Source: Sulfitobacter marinus
Lineage (GTDB): Bacteria > Pseudomonadota > Alphaproteobacteria > Rhodobacterales > Rhodobacteraceae
NCBI RefSeq assembly: GCF_900116285.1
Contig: NZ_FPAJ01000002.1
Location: 649,201-713,200 of the forward strand
Direction: 5' to 3'
Length of the DNA: 64,000 nucleotides
Of this stretch, positions 47,742 through 56,964 are shown piece after piece. The notes beneath the pieces are model-generated. The model made no database searches and was not told where the DNA came from. It saw nothing but the letters and a program-made list of their open reading frames with translations. The translations under genes were made by a program, and so were the position numbers. Every line of letters begins with the position of its first letter. Within the stretch, counting starts at the first letter, position 1.

Positions 47742-48782
47742 CTAGATAATTTCGTCTTCGTCGAACAGCGGGTCGCTTTCCAGCTGGGTGATCATATCCT
47801 CGACCGTGTCGGCAACGGCGCGGGGCATCAGCTTGGCCAGATGAAAAACCGCGTCCCCCTCGTTGACCACGGGCAGGATTGCGCGGCCGATCAGGATGCC
47901 GTCAAAGGGTGCGAGGATGTCTTCCTCGGTCTTGCCAAAGGGGTCCGATACCGTGGCAAGCGCATCGCCTGCCTTGACGGTTTCGCCCTCGGCACGAAAG
48001 GTGCGCAGCAGCCCGCCCACAGGCGCGCGCAGCCAGGTCGAACTGGAACAGACATGCGATTGACGGCGTGATTGCGCGATACCTTTGGCGGGCAACATGT
48101 CTTCGGCACGCATCACACGCAAAATACCAGCGACACCGGCACGCACGGCCATTTCGTCAAAGCGCAACCCTTCGCCGGCCTCGTAAAGCAACACAGGCGT
48201 GCCCTTGGCCGACGCAACCGCGCGCAACGATCCGTCGCGCAGGGGGGATGTCAGCACAACCGGAGCCGCGAAATTGATCGCCATGCGTCGCGTGATCGGG
48301 TCAAGGGGAGAAATGCGGACCTGCGGCAGGTTGGTGCGGTGGATCGCGGCGGAATGCAGGTCGATCCCGAAGTCACAGCGCAGCACCACATCATTCAGGA
48401 AAATATGCGCCAGCCGCGACCCCAGTGACCCGGAAGGGTGGCCCGGGAAACAGCGGTTCAAATCGCGGCGGTCGGGCAAATAACGTGATCGGTTCAGAAA
48501 GCCAAAGGAGTTCACCACGGGGATCACCAACAACGTCCCGCGGAGGGTCTTGAGCTGGGGCGTGCGAAGCAGACGGCGCACGATCTCGACCCCGATCAAT
48601 TCGTCGCCATGCACAGCGGCGCTGACGAACATGGTGGGACCGGGGCGTTTGCCGTGGATCACTTCAAGCGACAGGCCAACAGGGGTGTGATCGGGCAGGA
48701 TCGAGATCGGCAGATCGACTTGTGCACGGGTGCCGGGGGCAACCTTTTGACCAGCGATTTCAAAAGGGTCGCGGCTTGGCAT
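47742..48782 (-). CDS. Succinylglutamate desuccinylase/aspartoacylase family metalloprotein
   Basis: 346 residues. Zn ligands of the M14-like fold are visible in SAAVHGDELIG (His 58, Glu 61), with a third His in FGIDLHSAAIHRT near residue 141. NRCFPG and GSLGSRLAH belong to the substrate pocket. A biotinyl-lipoyl-like C-terminal segment (LRTFRAEGETVKAGDALATV) follows. The substrate is not predictable from family membership. It starts two bases after the trpE stop, so it is read with trpE. Confidence 0.86.
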   Translation of the reverse strand: MPSRDPFEIAGQKVAPGTRAQVDLPISILPDHTPVGLSLEVIHGKRPGPTMFVSAAVHGDELIGVEIVRRLLRTPQLKTLRGTLLVIPVVNSFGFLNRSRYLPDRRDLNRCFPGHPSGSLGSRLAHIFLNDVVLRCDFGIDLHSAAIHRTNLPQVRISPLDPITRRMAINFAAPVVLTSPLRDGSLRAVASAKGTPVLLYEAGEGLRFDEMAVRAGVAGILRVMRAEDMLPAKGIAQSRRQSHVCSSSTWLRAPVGGLLRTFRAEGETVKAGDALATVSDPFGKTEEDILAPFDGILIGRAILPVVNEGDAVFHLAKLMPRAVADTVEDMITQLESDPLFDEDEII

Positions 48783-48784
48783 TC

Positions 48785-50296
48785 CTAGCTGTTGCCCCGC
48801 CCTGAGAACCGTGCCGCATCCGCAGCTGCACGGCGGATCGCGTCGGATTTATGCACGGTTTCCATATATTCCGCTTCGGCGTCACTGTCATAGACCACGC
48901 CGCCGCCGGCCTGAATATACAGGGTTTTATCCTTGATCACGGCGGTGCGCAGGGCGATGCACATATCCATATCGCCGCCCGCACTAAAGTATCCGACACC
49001 GCCACCATAAAGCCCGCGCTTTTCCGGTTCCAGCTCGTCTATGATCTCCATCGCGCGAACCTTGGGCGCGCCTGAAACCGTGCCCGCAGGCATGCCCGCA
49101 AAGAACGCATCCAGCGCATCGCGGTCATCGCGCAGTTCACCCACCACGTTCGATACGATATGCATCACGTGGCTATAGCGTTCTACGATAAATTCCTCGG
49201 TCGGCCGCACGGTGCCAATCTTGGCGACACGGCCCACATCGTTGCGGCCCAGATCCAGCAGCATCAGATGCTCGGCCAGTTCTTTTTCATCGGCCAGCAG
49301 ATCGGCCTCTAGCGCGCGGTCTTCCTCGGGAGTTGCCCCGCGACGACGGGTGCCTGCGACGGGGCGAATGGTGATTTCCTTGCCAAAAACCCGGACAAGG
49401 ATTTCAGGGCTGGCCCCGACGACATGGAAGTCGCCAAAGTTGAAATAGAACATGAACGGCGACGGATTGGTACGGCGCAGACTGCGATACAGCGCAAAGG
49501 GCGGTTGCGAGAACCCTTGCGCCCAGCGTTGCGACGGCACCACCTGAAAAATGTCGCCCGCCACGATATAGTCGCGCGCCTTTTCGATGGCCGATTTATA
49601 CCCTTCACGGGTGAAATTGCTGACCGGGGCGGATTCTTCATGCGCTTCGCCCAGATCACGACTGGTGCCGGGCATGGACCGTTCCAGATCGCGCACGGCA
49701 TCCATCACACGTTCACCTGCCTGAGCATAAGCGGCCTTGGCGGATTGGCCGTCAGACACCCATGCGGGCGATACGATTGTCACCTCGCCTTTGACGCCGT
49801 CGAGCACCGCAATCACCGAAGGGCGCACCATCATCGCGTCGGGCAGGCCCAGCGTATCAGGGTTCACATTCGGCAGATGTTCAACCAAGCGGATCATGTC
49901 ATAGCCGAGATAACCGAACAGGCCAGCCGCAGCTTGGGGCAGGTCGGCGGGCAGGTCAATTTTCGATTCCGCGATCAGCCCGCGCAAGGTATCCAGCGGG
50001 TTGCCGGGCACGTCCTCGAACGCGTCACCATCATAACGCGCCGCGCGGTTCACAGCCGATGTCGTGCCATTGCAGCGCCAGATCAGATCAGGCTTCATCC
50101 CGATAATGGAATAGCGCCCGCGCACTTCGCCGCCCGTGACGGATTCAAGAACAAAGGCGTTTTCCGCCGCTCCCGTCAGCTTGAGCATCAAAGATACAGG
50201 CGTATCCAGATCAGCTGCCAGACGGGTATAAACGATCTGGTTTTTGCCTTCCGCATATCCTGCGGCAAAGCTGTCATAGTCAGGGGTCAGTGACAT
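48785..50296 (-). CDS. trpE: Anthranilate synthase component I
   Basis: Makes anthranilate from chorismate. 503 residues. The tryptophan feedback pocket VLESVTGGEVRGRYS lies near the N-terminus; the chorismate site has IRPVAGTRRRG, LLDLGRNDVGRV and GTVSGAPKVRAMEII. No leader peptide or attenuator is visible, because only 12 bases separate it from the upstream PpiD-like gene. Confidence 0.96.
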   Translation of the reverse strand: MSLTPDYDSFAAGYAEGKNQIVYTRLAADLDTPVSLMLKLTGAAENAFVLESVTGGEVRGRYSIIGMKPDLIWRCNGTTSAVNRAARYDGDAFEDVPGNPLDTLRGLIAESKIDLPADLPQAAAGLFGYLGYDMIRLVEHLPNVNPDTLGLPDAMMVRPSVIAVLDGVKGEVTIVSPAWVSDGQSAKAAYAQAGERVMDAVRDLERSMPGTSRDLGEAHEESAPVSNFTREGYKSAIEKARDYIVAGDIFQVVPSQRWAQGFSQPPFALYRSLRRTNPSPFMFYFNFGDFHVVGASPEILVRVFGKEITIRPVAGTRRRGATPEEDRALEADLLADEKELAEHLMLLDLGRNDVGRVAKIGTVRPTEEFIVERYSHVMHIVSNVVGELRDDRDALDAFFAGMPAGTVSGAPKVRAMEIIDELEPEKRGLYGGGVGYFSAGGDMDMCIALRTAVIKDKTLYIQAGGGVVYDSDAEAEYMETVHKSDAIRRAAADAARFSGRGNS

Positions 50297-50308
50297 GGTC
50301 GGCCTTCG

Positions 50309-52153
50309 TTACGGGAAGTTCACATGGACGGCGTTAAGCGCCTGTTGATCGACGGTCGGACCTGCGCGGCGCACAACGTCGCTTGCATAAATCGCAAAGA
50401 TATCTTGGCCAAGCTGTTGATCCAACTGACCGGATAGCTGCGCCAGAAGCTGTTGATTTTGTGCGTTTTCCTGAGGGTCGGCAACGGCATCAACCCGCAA
50501 GATTACAACAGCACTCTCGCCATCGATGACGCGAATATCGCCGACTTCAGCATCAAAAACCGTCGTCATCATATCCGCAGGTGCCCCGTTGATCAGCGCG
50601 TCGCGGGTCATATCAGTTTGCACTTTGGGCGTTAGTCCCAGAGTTTCGAAATCCGCACCATTCGCAAGCTCGTCCTGCAGCGTTTCGGCTTGCGCGTGCA
50701 GCGCTTGGGATACCTGATCGGCGGTCCATGCGGCCACAACGTCCGCACGCGCATCGTCAAACGGGTTGGCGCGTTCCTCTAATGTGCCGTCCAGACGCAT
50801 GGCAAACACGCTGCCGTCTTCAAGCTGATCGATCTTGGGAAAATCATCGGCGGTCAGGGCTGCGGCTGCCTCGCGGAACCCGGCATAGGCGGCGATGTCT
50901 TCGTCGCTGTCTTGGGTCCAGTCGATCTGGCCAAGGGTCATTTTGCTTTCCTCGGCCAGCTGTTCAAGCGTGGCACCGCCTGCAAGCTGATCATCTAGAT
51001 CGCGTGCGCGGACTTCGACCTGACGGATGGCACGATCACCGGCAAGGTCTTGTTGCAGGGCAGGGCGTGCTTCCTCGAATGTGGTGTTGAGAGATGGTAA
51101 AATTCCGTTGATTCTGAACAACGCAGGCCCAAGGTTCGTAGGCACAGGCCCGACAACATCATTCACGTCGCCTGCGAATATCGCCTCACCAGAGGCACCC
51201 AGATCCTGCTGGGCGACATCACCCAGATCCACATCCTCAAGGGTCAGGCCGCGGTCCAAAACGAGGGCCTCAAAGGTGGTGCCATTGACCTCAAGCGCGG
51301 CGGCGGCTTGGTCGGCGCTGGCCTGATCGCCAAAGACCAGCCGTTCCACCAAACGACGTTCAGGTTGGATATACTCGGCGGCACGATCCTCGTACGCCTT
51401 TTGCAAATCCGCATCCGATACTTCGATCTCGTCCAGCAGATCACCGGGGGTCATCAGCACATAGGTGATGGATTTGCTGGCGGGCAGCATAAACTGATCG
51501 GTGTTTTCGTCGTAATAGGTCTGCAATTGCGCGTCGGTGGGTGCTGGCACAGGCTCGGCGAGATTACCCTCGTTCAGGCTGGCCCAGGTAAAGCTGCGTT
51601 TCGCGCCAACATAATCGACAAGGGTCTTGGCATACGCATCTGGCATGGCAACGCCGCCCATGATTGCATTTTGCAACAGGGTGCGGCCCGCTTCTTCACG
51701 CAGGGACACCTCGAATTCGGCTTCGGTCAGGCCGGATTGCTGCAAGGCAAAACGATAGCCCTCGCGGTCAAAACCACCGTTGATCCCTTGGAACGCAGGG
51801 ATTTCCACGATCCGTTCGCGCAGGTTTTCATCGCCAATCGACAGGCCCATCTGGTCGGCCTCGTTATCAAGGGCGCGCAGACGGACAAGACGCTGCAAAA
51901 CCGCACGGTCTAGACCAATGGCCTGAGCCTGTTGAAAGGGCAGGGTTTCACCGGTTTGGGATTCGATCGTGCGGATCTGCTGTTGCAGCTCGCGGGCATA
52001 GTTATCGACCGAGATTTCCTTGTCACCAACGATCCCGACAGTGCGTACATTTCCGGACAGATTAACCGCGCCAAAGCCGCCAAGGCCAAGGATCAGCAGG
52101 CCCATCAGTATCCAGACTGCGGTTTTCGAGAGGCTGTTGCCTTTGGCTTTCAT
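50309..52153 (-). CDS. PpiD-like periplasmic folding factor (SurA-N/PpiC domains)
   Basis: 614 residues from the ATG at 52153, with AAAGGG upstream. One N-terminal helix (TAVWILMGLLILGLGGFGAV) anchors it in the inner membrane. A SurA-N-like chaperone domain (DNYARELQQQIRTIESQTGE), then a parvulin-type PPIase region, follow in the periplasm. PpiD proteins help newly exported outer-membrane proteins to fold. It lies directly upstream of trpE, as in related genomes. Confidence 0.88.
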   Translation of the reverse strand: MKAKGNSLSKTAVWILMGLLILGLGGFGAVNLSGNVRTVGIVGDKEISVDNYARELQQQIRTIESQTGETLPFQQAQAIGLDRAVLQRLVRLRALDNEADQMGLSIGDENLRERIVEIPAFQGINGGFDREGYRFALQQSGLTEAEFEVSLREEAGRTLLQNAIMGGVAMPDAYAKTLVDYVGAKRSFTWASLNEGNLAEPVPAPTDAQLQTYYDENTDQFMLPASKSITYVLMTPGDLLDEIEVSDADLQKAYEDRAAEYIQPERRLVERLVFGDQASADQAAAALEVNGTTFEALVLDRGLTLEDVDLGDVAQQDLGASGEAIFAGDVNDVVGPVPTNLGPALFRINGILPSLNTTFEEARPALQQDLAGDRAIRQVEVRARDLDDQLAGGATLEQLAEESKMTLGQIDWTQDSDEDIAAYAGFREAAAALTADDFPKIDQLEDGSVFAMRLDGTLEERANPFDDARADVVAAWTADQVSQALHAQAETLQDELANGADFETLGLTPKVQTDMTRDALINGAPADMMTTVFDAEVGDIRVIDGESAVVILRVDAVADPQENAQNQQLLAQLSGQLDQQLGQDIFAIYASDVVRRAGPTVDQQALNAVHVNFP

Positions 52154-52218
52154 GATCTTACCCTTTTCGCGCGTTTCGACCTTACTATGCGGTGCGCGGC
52201 AGGGGGGCAAGAGGGCCG

Positions 52219-53385
52219 TTAAAGCTGGGCCATCCTGTCAAACAACACGGCAATTCCGTCCGTATCCAGATTGGCAAATGCGATCCGCAATTGGCAGGCA
52301 CCGTCCGGATCACCCAGAGGGTAAAACATCGTGCCGGGCAGGCACAAAATACTGGCCTTGCGCACCATGCGCTTCGCTAACTGATCTGAGCGCTCCTTAA
52401 AGGGGTGCTCAAGATAGGCGAAATAGCCACCGAGCCCCAAAAGCTTCCACCCTTTGGCGGTCAGTTTGGGCATGTTGTCGGTGATCGCCCTGCGCCGCGC
52501 CAGAATTTCGTCGCGCTCGCCTGCCAGCCATTGCGACAGTTTTTGCATTCCCCACAAGGCCGCATGCTGGCCAATCTGACCGGGGCAAATGGCAACTGTG
52601 TCCAGAAACTTTTCAACCTCGGCAAGTCGCGATTGCGATGCGATCAGCGCACCCACGCGGTGGCCGGTCAGGCGATACGCTTTGGAAAAGGAATACAGGT
52701 GGATCAGGGTGTCGTGCCAATCTGGGTCCTGGAACAGGGCGTGCGGCGGGCCGGAACGGCTGTCAAAATCGCGATAGGTCTCATCCACGATCAGGGCAAT
52801 GCCATGGGCGCGGGCCAGATCAAAAAATGCCTGAACCAAGGCGGCGGGGTATTCAGCACCGCCGGGATTATTCGGCGTGACGATCGCAATCGCCCGCGTG
52901 CGATCTGTAATCAGCGCGGCGGCCGCTTTGGGATCAGGCAGCAAGTCAGCTCCGGTTTTGAGCGCAACCGCGTTCACGCCCGACATATCGAGCCACATTT
53001 TATGATTGAAATACCATGGGGTTGGCAGAATGACCTCGTCACCCTCGCTGCACAATGTCGCAATGGCTGCAGCAAATGCCTGATTACAACCGGATGTGAT
53101 TGCCACCTGCGCGGCATCAATCTGGCCCGCGTAATGATCCGAGGTTTGCGACGCCAGTTCGGCCCGCAGCTCTGGCAGACCCAATACGGGGCCATAAAGA
53201 TGCGCCTCATCATCCGTCAACGCCACCTGCGCCATGGCTTCGCGCAGGGGCTGCGGGGGCGGATCGACGGGGGCGGCCTGGCTCACGTTGATCAAGGGGC
53301 GGTTTGCGGGGAACTCAACGCCCTCCAGCCAGCGGCGTGCTTCCATAACAGGGGGGGCAAAGGTGGAAGCGGTGCGCGTTAACAT
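52219..53385 (-). CDS. Class I/II pyridoxal-phosphate aminotransferase
   Basis: 388 residues. Fold type I features are present: TSGCNQAFAAAIATLCSEGD, TPNNPGGAEYP, LIVDETYRDF and the PLP lysine in YSFSKAYRLTGHRVG, plus a C-terminal arginine in CQLRIAF. The sequence is close to aspartate/aromatic aminotransferases, but substrate specificity cannot be read. It starts at 53385 with AGGAAG. It is adjacent to the paired repeat copies D and E. Confidence 0.9.
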   Translation of the reverse strand: MLTRTASTFAPPVMEARRWLEGVEFPANRPLINVSQAAPVDPPPQPLREAMAQVALTDDEAHLYGPVLGLPELRAELASQTSDHYAGQIDAAQVAITSGCNQAFAAAIATLCSEGDEVILPTPWYFNHKMWLDMSGVNAVALKTGADLLPDPKAAAALITDRTRAIAIVTPNNPGGAEYPAALVQAFFDLARAHGIALIVDETYRDFDSRSGPPHALFQDPDWHDTLIHLYSFSKAYRLTGHRVGALIASQSRLAEVEKFLDTVAICPGQIGQHAALWGMQKLSQWLAGERDEILARRRAITDNMPKLTAKGWKLLGLGGYFAYLEHPFKERSDQLAKRMVRKASILCLPGTMFYPLGDPDGACQLRIAFANLDTDGIAVLFDRMAQL

Positions 53386-53416
53386 CGGATGTATCTTCCT
53401 GTGATCAAGGGCGGAT

Positions 53417-53452
53417 GCCTTCGGCGAGGATATTTAAGAGCCAGAGAAGCGG
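53417..53452 (+). repeat. Dispersed intergenic repeat, copy D
   Basis: GCCTTCGGCGAGGATATTTA then AGAGCCAGAGAAGCGG, nearly identical to copy B at 8437. Together with copy E it forms a large inverted pair in the gap between gpt and the aminotransferase gene. Confidence 0.8.
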
Positions 53453-53485
53453 GGCGCGGTGTACGTCTTCATCCCAAATGGTCTA

Positions 53486-53502
53486 AAATCCTCGCCGAAG
53501 GC
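53486..53502 (-). repeat. Dispersed intergenic repeat, copy E (head only)
   Basis: The minus strand reads GCCTTCGGCGAGGATTT. Only the head of the repeat is present. Its 16-base core (ATCCTCGCCGAAGGCA) is the exact inverse of TGCCTTCGGCGAGGAT in copy D, so the two could pair into a stem across about 55 bases. Confidence 0.7.
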
Positions 53503-53518
53503 ATAGAATCTTTTTGGC

Positions 53519-54031
53519 TCAGTCCTTGCCGCGATATGGTTCGACATATTGCAGTGCCATGTCCCATGGAAAGAAAATCCAAGTGTCCTGGCTGACTTCG
53601 GTAATGAAGGTTTCTACCTGCGGTCGGCCTTTTGGTTTCGCATAGACCGTGGCCAGATGCGCGTTGGGATAAAGCTTGCGCACGACCTCGAGGGTTTTTC
53701 CGGAATCGACCAGATCATCGATGATCAATATGCCGGTACCATCGCCCATAAGCTCAGCGTCTGGCGCTTTGAGAACGACAGCATCCGATTGATCCTGGTG
53801 ATCGTAGGATTTGATCGAGATCGTATCCACGGTGCGAATGTCCAACTCACGCGCTGCGATCATCGCGGGGGCCATGCCGCCGCGTGTGATGGCAACCACC
53901 GCGCGCCATGCCCCATTATCCGGCCCCATCCCATCCAGCCGCCATGCCAATGCACGGCTGTCGCGGTGGATTTGGTCCCAGCTGATGTGAAAGCCTTTTT
54001 CGTGGGGCAGGCGCGAGGGGTCTTTGCTCAT
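53519..54031 (-). CDS. gpt: Xanthine phosphoribosyltransferase
   Basis: Purine-salvage enzyme making XMP or GMP from xanthine or guanine and PRPP. 170 residues, as expected. [13 protein letters not shown] is the PRPP-binding motif; TRGGMAPAM contributes the phosphate loop. It begins four bases after the fabI stop. Confidence 0.93.
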   Translation of the reverse strand: MSKDPSRLPHEKGFHISWDQIHRDSRALAWRLDGMGPDNGAWRAVVAITRGGMAPAMIAARELDIRTVDTISIKSYDHQDQSDAVVLKAPDAELMGDGTGILIIDDLVDSGKTLEVVRKLYPNAHLATVYAKPKGRPQVETFITEVSQDTWIFFPWDMALQYVEPYRGKD

Positions 54032-54035
54032 TCGT

Positions 54036-54842
54036 TTAGTCCTTTGCCATATCAGGTGCGTCGACAGCTTTCATGCCGACCACATGATAGCCTGCGTCCA
54101 CGTGCAGGTTTTCACCCGTGGTGCCTGAGCCCAGATCGCTGAGCAAAAACAGCGCTGATTTGCCGACTTCGTCGATCGTGACATTGCGGCGCAGCGGTGA
54201 GTTATATTCGTTCCATTTCATAATGTAGCGGAAATCGCCGATGCCCGAGGCAGCCAGTGTTTTAATCGGGCCCGCGCTGATCGCGTTGACGCGGATACCG
54301 TCCTTGCCCAGATCCTCGGCCAGATATTTCACCGATGCCTCAAGCGCTGCCTTGGCCACGCCCATGACATTATAATGCGGCATGACTTTTTCCGCGCCGT
54401 AATAGGTGAGGGTCACGGCACTGCCGCCTTTGTTCATCATCTTTTCCGCACGCTGCATCACGGCGGTAAAGGAATAGACCGAAATATCCATCGACATGGC
54501 GAAATTGCCACGGCTGGTGTCGACATAACGGCCGCGAAGTTCGTTTTTGTCAGAAAAACCAATGGCGTGGACGACGAAGTCTATATTGTCCCACCGCTTT
54601 TTGATACCGTCAAACAGGGCGTCAATCGACTCTTCCGACCCGACGTCGCAGGGCAAAACCATATCGCTGCCCAATTGCGCGGCCAATGGATCAACACGTT
54701 TTTTCAGCGCATCGCCCTGATAGGAAAACGCCAACTCGGCACCCGCGTCTGCCAAAGCGCGTGCGACGCCCCAGGCAATAGACTTGTCATTCGCAAGACC
54801 CATGATGAGCCCACGCTTGCCTGCCATCAGGTCATTTGCCAT
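54036..54842 (-). CDS. fabI: Enoyl-[acyl-carrier-protein] reductase (NADH) FabI
   Basis: Final reduction of the fatty-acid elongation cycle; the usual triclosan target. 268 residues. [18 protein letters not shown] binds [24 protein letters not shown] contains the catalytic Tyr-x6-Lys arrangement. ATG at 54842 with GAAGGA. Read with gpt; divergent from pdxH. Confidence 0.96.
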   Translation of the reverse strand: MANDLMAGKRGLIMGLANDKSIAWGVARALADAGAELAFSYQGDALKKRVDPLAAQLGSDMVLPCDVGSEESIDALFDGIKKRWDNIDFVVHAIGFSDKNELRGRYVDTSRGNFAMSMDISVYSFTAVMQRAEKMMNKGGSAVTLTYYGAEKVMPHYNVMGVAKAALEASVKYLAEDLGKDGIRVNAISAGPIKTLAASGIGDFRYIMKWNEYNSPLRRNVTIDEVGKSALFLLSDLGSGTTGENLHVDAGYHVVGMKAVDAPDMAKD

Positions 54843-55042
54843 TCCATTTCCTTCGAATTGCGCATTATGTTTACGATGGTTTATGCGATTGATTGTTTTT
54901 CGGCAAGGCTGTGCGGCCAGTGTGTGTTGCGGGCAACCTATGCGAGTGTTTATTGGCTTGCGCGCGGCTTTCCGTTGTTCGGCTTTGTTAAATGATATAG
55001 TGGGCTGCTAGTATCAGTCTGGGCTTAGGGAGTAAGGGTTCG

Positions 55043-55657
55043 TTGGGAGAGAGTGAAGCACGCAAAGGTATATTTGCGGGGGATAATCCGTTTGAATTAG
55101 CGCGGCGCTGGTTGGCCGAAGCGACGGATGCCGAATTAAATGACCCAAACGCAATTGCGCTGTCTACGGTTGATGCACAAGGCATGCCGAATGCGCGCAT
55201 GGTATTGCTCAAAGAAATCGAAGAGGACGCTTTTGTGTTCTACACTAATTATACCAGCGCAAAGGCGGGCGAATTGGATCACGCCGGAAAAGCCGCGTTT
55301 GTCATGCATTGGAAATCATTGCGCCGGCAAGTACGGGCGCGCGGGATTATTTCGAAAGAGGACGGTCCGAAAGCCGATGAGTATTATCGGTCAAGGTCGT
55401 TGAAAAGCCGGTTGGGCGCTTGGGCTTCGGATCAATCAAGCCCATTGTCTAGCCGGGCGGCTTTGATGGCTGAGGTTGCGAAAGTGACGGTAAAACAAGG
55501 GCCTGATCCCAAACGCCCGCCCTTCTGGGGGGGATATCGCTTGGCACCGCTGGAGATTGAGTTTTGGGCGGATGGCGAATTTCGCCTGCATGATCGATTC
55601 GTCTGGCGGCGTCCAAATTTAGGATCAGGCTGGACTGTTGCGAGGTTAAGCCCATAA
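55043..55657 (+). CDS. pdxH: Pyridoxamine 5'-phosphate oxidase
   Basis: FMN enzyme that makes pyridoxal phosphate. 204 residues from a TTG at 55043 with AGGGAGTAAGGG upstream. [20 protein letters not shown] and the FMN-binding RRQVRARG are present; the C-terminal [17 protein letters not shown] and HDRFVW(R)R segments are highly conserved. Divergent from fabI across 200 bases. Confidence 0.93.
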   Translation: MGESEARKGIFAGDNPFELARRWLAEATDAELNDPNAIALSTVDAQGMPNARMVLLKEIEEDAFVFYTNYTSAKAGELDHAGKAAFVMHWKSLRRQVRARGIISKEDGPKADEYYRSRSLKSRLGAWASDQSSPLSSRAALMAEVAKVTVKQGPDPKRPPFWGGYRLAPLEIEFWADGEFRLHDRFVWRRPNLGSGWTVARLSP

Positions 55658-55725
55658 TAAGGCCTGAATGCGACAGAAAGTTGATTTATCCGTAGAACCA
55701 GAATTTAGATTACCAAAGGGCATTT

Positions 55726-56268
55726 GTGTCAGATTTAGATAATACCACCCCCGTTGTTTCGGGAACAGTGAAATGGTTTGACCCCGCAAAGGGTTTCGGC
55801 TTTGTCGTATCTGATGACGGCGGGGCAGATATCTTGCTGCACGTAAATGTGCTTAGGAACTATGGTCAAAGCTCGATTGCTGATGGTGCGCGGGTCGAAA
55901 TCACTGCCCATGAAACCAGCCGCGGTGTTCAGGCCACGCAGGTTCATGCCATCCATCCCCCCCAGACAGGGCAATCGGGCCCATTGGAAGAAATCGTCGG
56001 TGTCGATCCCGCGATTGTGAACGCGGCACCAATTGAGCCGGCGCGGGTTAAATGGTTTGATAAATCAAAAGGGTTCGGCTTTGCCAATGTGTTCGGCAAA
56101 AGCGCTGATATCTTTTTGCATGTAGAGGTGTTGCGTCAGTCGGGGTTGTCGGATGTGCAGCCCGGTGAAGCATTGGCATTGCGCGTCATCGCAGGTGAGC
56201 GCGGCAAGATGGCGGCAGAGGTTTATGCATGGGAAACAGTGATTTTATCCGACTCGGACGCCGAGTAA
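55726..56268 (+). CDS. Cold-shock protein with two CSD domains
   Basis: 180 residues from a GTG at 55726 with AAAGGG upstream. Two nucleic-acid-binding CSDs: GTVKWFDPAKGFGFV (RNP1-like, residues 13-27) and, after a linker, ARVKWFDKSKGFGFAN (about residues 105-120). Each keeps the aromatic RNA-binding face and an ILLHV/IFLHV RNP2. Double-CSD forms are common in alphaproteobacteria, where they act as single-strand nucleic acid chaperones or antiterminators. The 3' end overlaps the next gene by 40 bases. Confidence 0.92.
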   Translation: MSDLDNTTPVVSGTVKWFDPAKGFGFVVSDDGGADILLHVNVLRNYGQSSIADGARVEITAHETSRGVQATQVHAIHPPQTGQSGPLEEIVGVDPAIVNAAPIEPARVKWFDKSKGFGFANVFGKSADIFLHVEVLRQSGLSDVQPGEALALRVIAGERGKMAAEVYAWETVILSDSDAE

Positions 56269-56759
56269 CCCAGTCCCTTTTTGTGCGTTCCATATTTGTG
56301 CATTCCATATTTGCACTGTGTATTGCGGCCAGCCTTGCTGGAGCCGCATCAGCGGCCTGTTCTGAAAACACGGTCACGCTGCGGGGCGATTGGGGGCAGG
56401 CGCGATTCTCGGTCGAGGTTGCGGATGACGATGCAGAGCGGGCCCAAGGCCTGATGTTTCGCAAGTCGATGGCAAGCAGTGCAGGCATGTTGTTTGTCTA
56501 TACCCGTCCGCAAGCCATGCGGTTCTGGATGCGCAACACGCTGATTCCATTGGATATGCTGTTCATCGATTCCCGCGGGGTTGTGAAACATATTCACGAA
56601 AACGCCGTGCCTTTGGATGAAACAATGATTTATGGCGGTGAGAATTTGCTGTCTGTGCTTGAGATAAACGGCGGTTTGGCGCGGCATATGGGCATTAAAA
56701 CAGGGTCCGAACTGCGTCATTCGGCCTTTGCGGCGCACAACCCGGCATGGCCCTGCTAA
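56229..56759 (+). CDS. DUF192 family exported protein
   Basis: 176 residues from the ATG at 56229, with AGAGG upstream inside the cold-shock gene. A GTG at 56283, clear of the overlap, is an alternative but lacks a ribosome binding site. A long signal sequence (about residues 20-42, IFALCIAASLAGAASA) is followed by the DUF192 core: AERAQGLMFRKSM, then MRFWMRNTLIPLDMLFID. DUF192 proteins are small beta-barrels of unknown function in the periplasm. The gene is translationally coupled to the cold-shock gene. Confidence 0.87.
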   Translation: MGNSDFIRLGRRVTQSLFVRSIFVHSIFALCIAASLAGAASAACSENTVTLRGDWGQARFSVEVADDDAERAQGLMFRKSMASSAGMLFVYTRPQAMRFWMRNTLIPLDMLFIDSRGVVKHIHENAVPLDETMIYGGENLLSVLEINGGLARHMGIKTGSELRHSAFAAHNPAWPC

Positions 56760-56824
56760 TTCGGTAGATTTCTGTGAAGTTAGGGCTTTTCAATCAGATC
56801 ACTTGTGGCTAAGTAGGCCGCAGT

Positions 56825-56901
56825 CGGGGCGTGGCGCAGCCTGGTAGCGCACCTGTTTTGGGTACAGGGGGTCGGAAGTTCGAATCTTCTCGCCCCGACC
56901 A
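56825..56901 (+). tRNA. tRNA-Pro (anticodon TGG)
   Basis: Acceptor arms CGGGGCG (56825-56831) and CGCCCCG (56891-56897) with discriminator A and a genome-encoded CCA (56899-56901). The D-arm segment GCGCAGCCTGGTAGCGC, the anticodon stem CCTGT/ACAGG with loop TTTGGGT (anticodon TGG), and the T-arm GAAGTTCGAATCTTC complete the cloverleaf. Confidence 0.96.
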
Positions 56902-56918
56902 CTTTAAGAACCATCCAC

Positions 56919-56964
56919 AATATAGTGTTCCTGATCTGCTTTTTGCAGGTCAGAACGCTATATT
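56919..56964 (+). repeat. Long imperfect hairpin behind tRNA-Pro
   Basis: Arms 56919-56939 and 56945-56964 around a TTTTT loop pair over about 20 bases with two G-U pairs and one bulged C. It starts 18 bases after the tRNA CCA. It may guide 3' processing or termination of the tRNA transcript. Confidence 0.55.
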
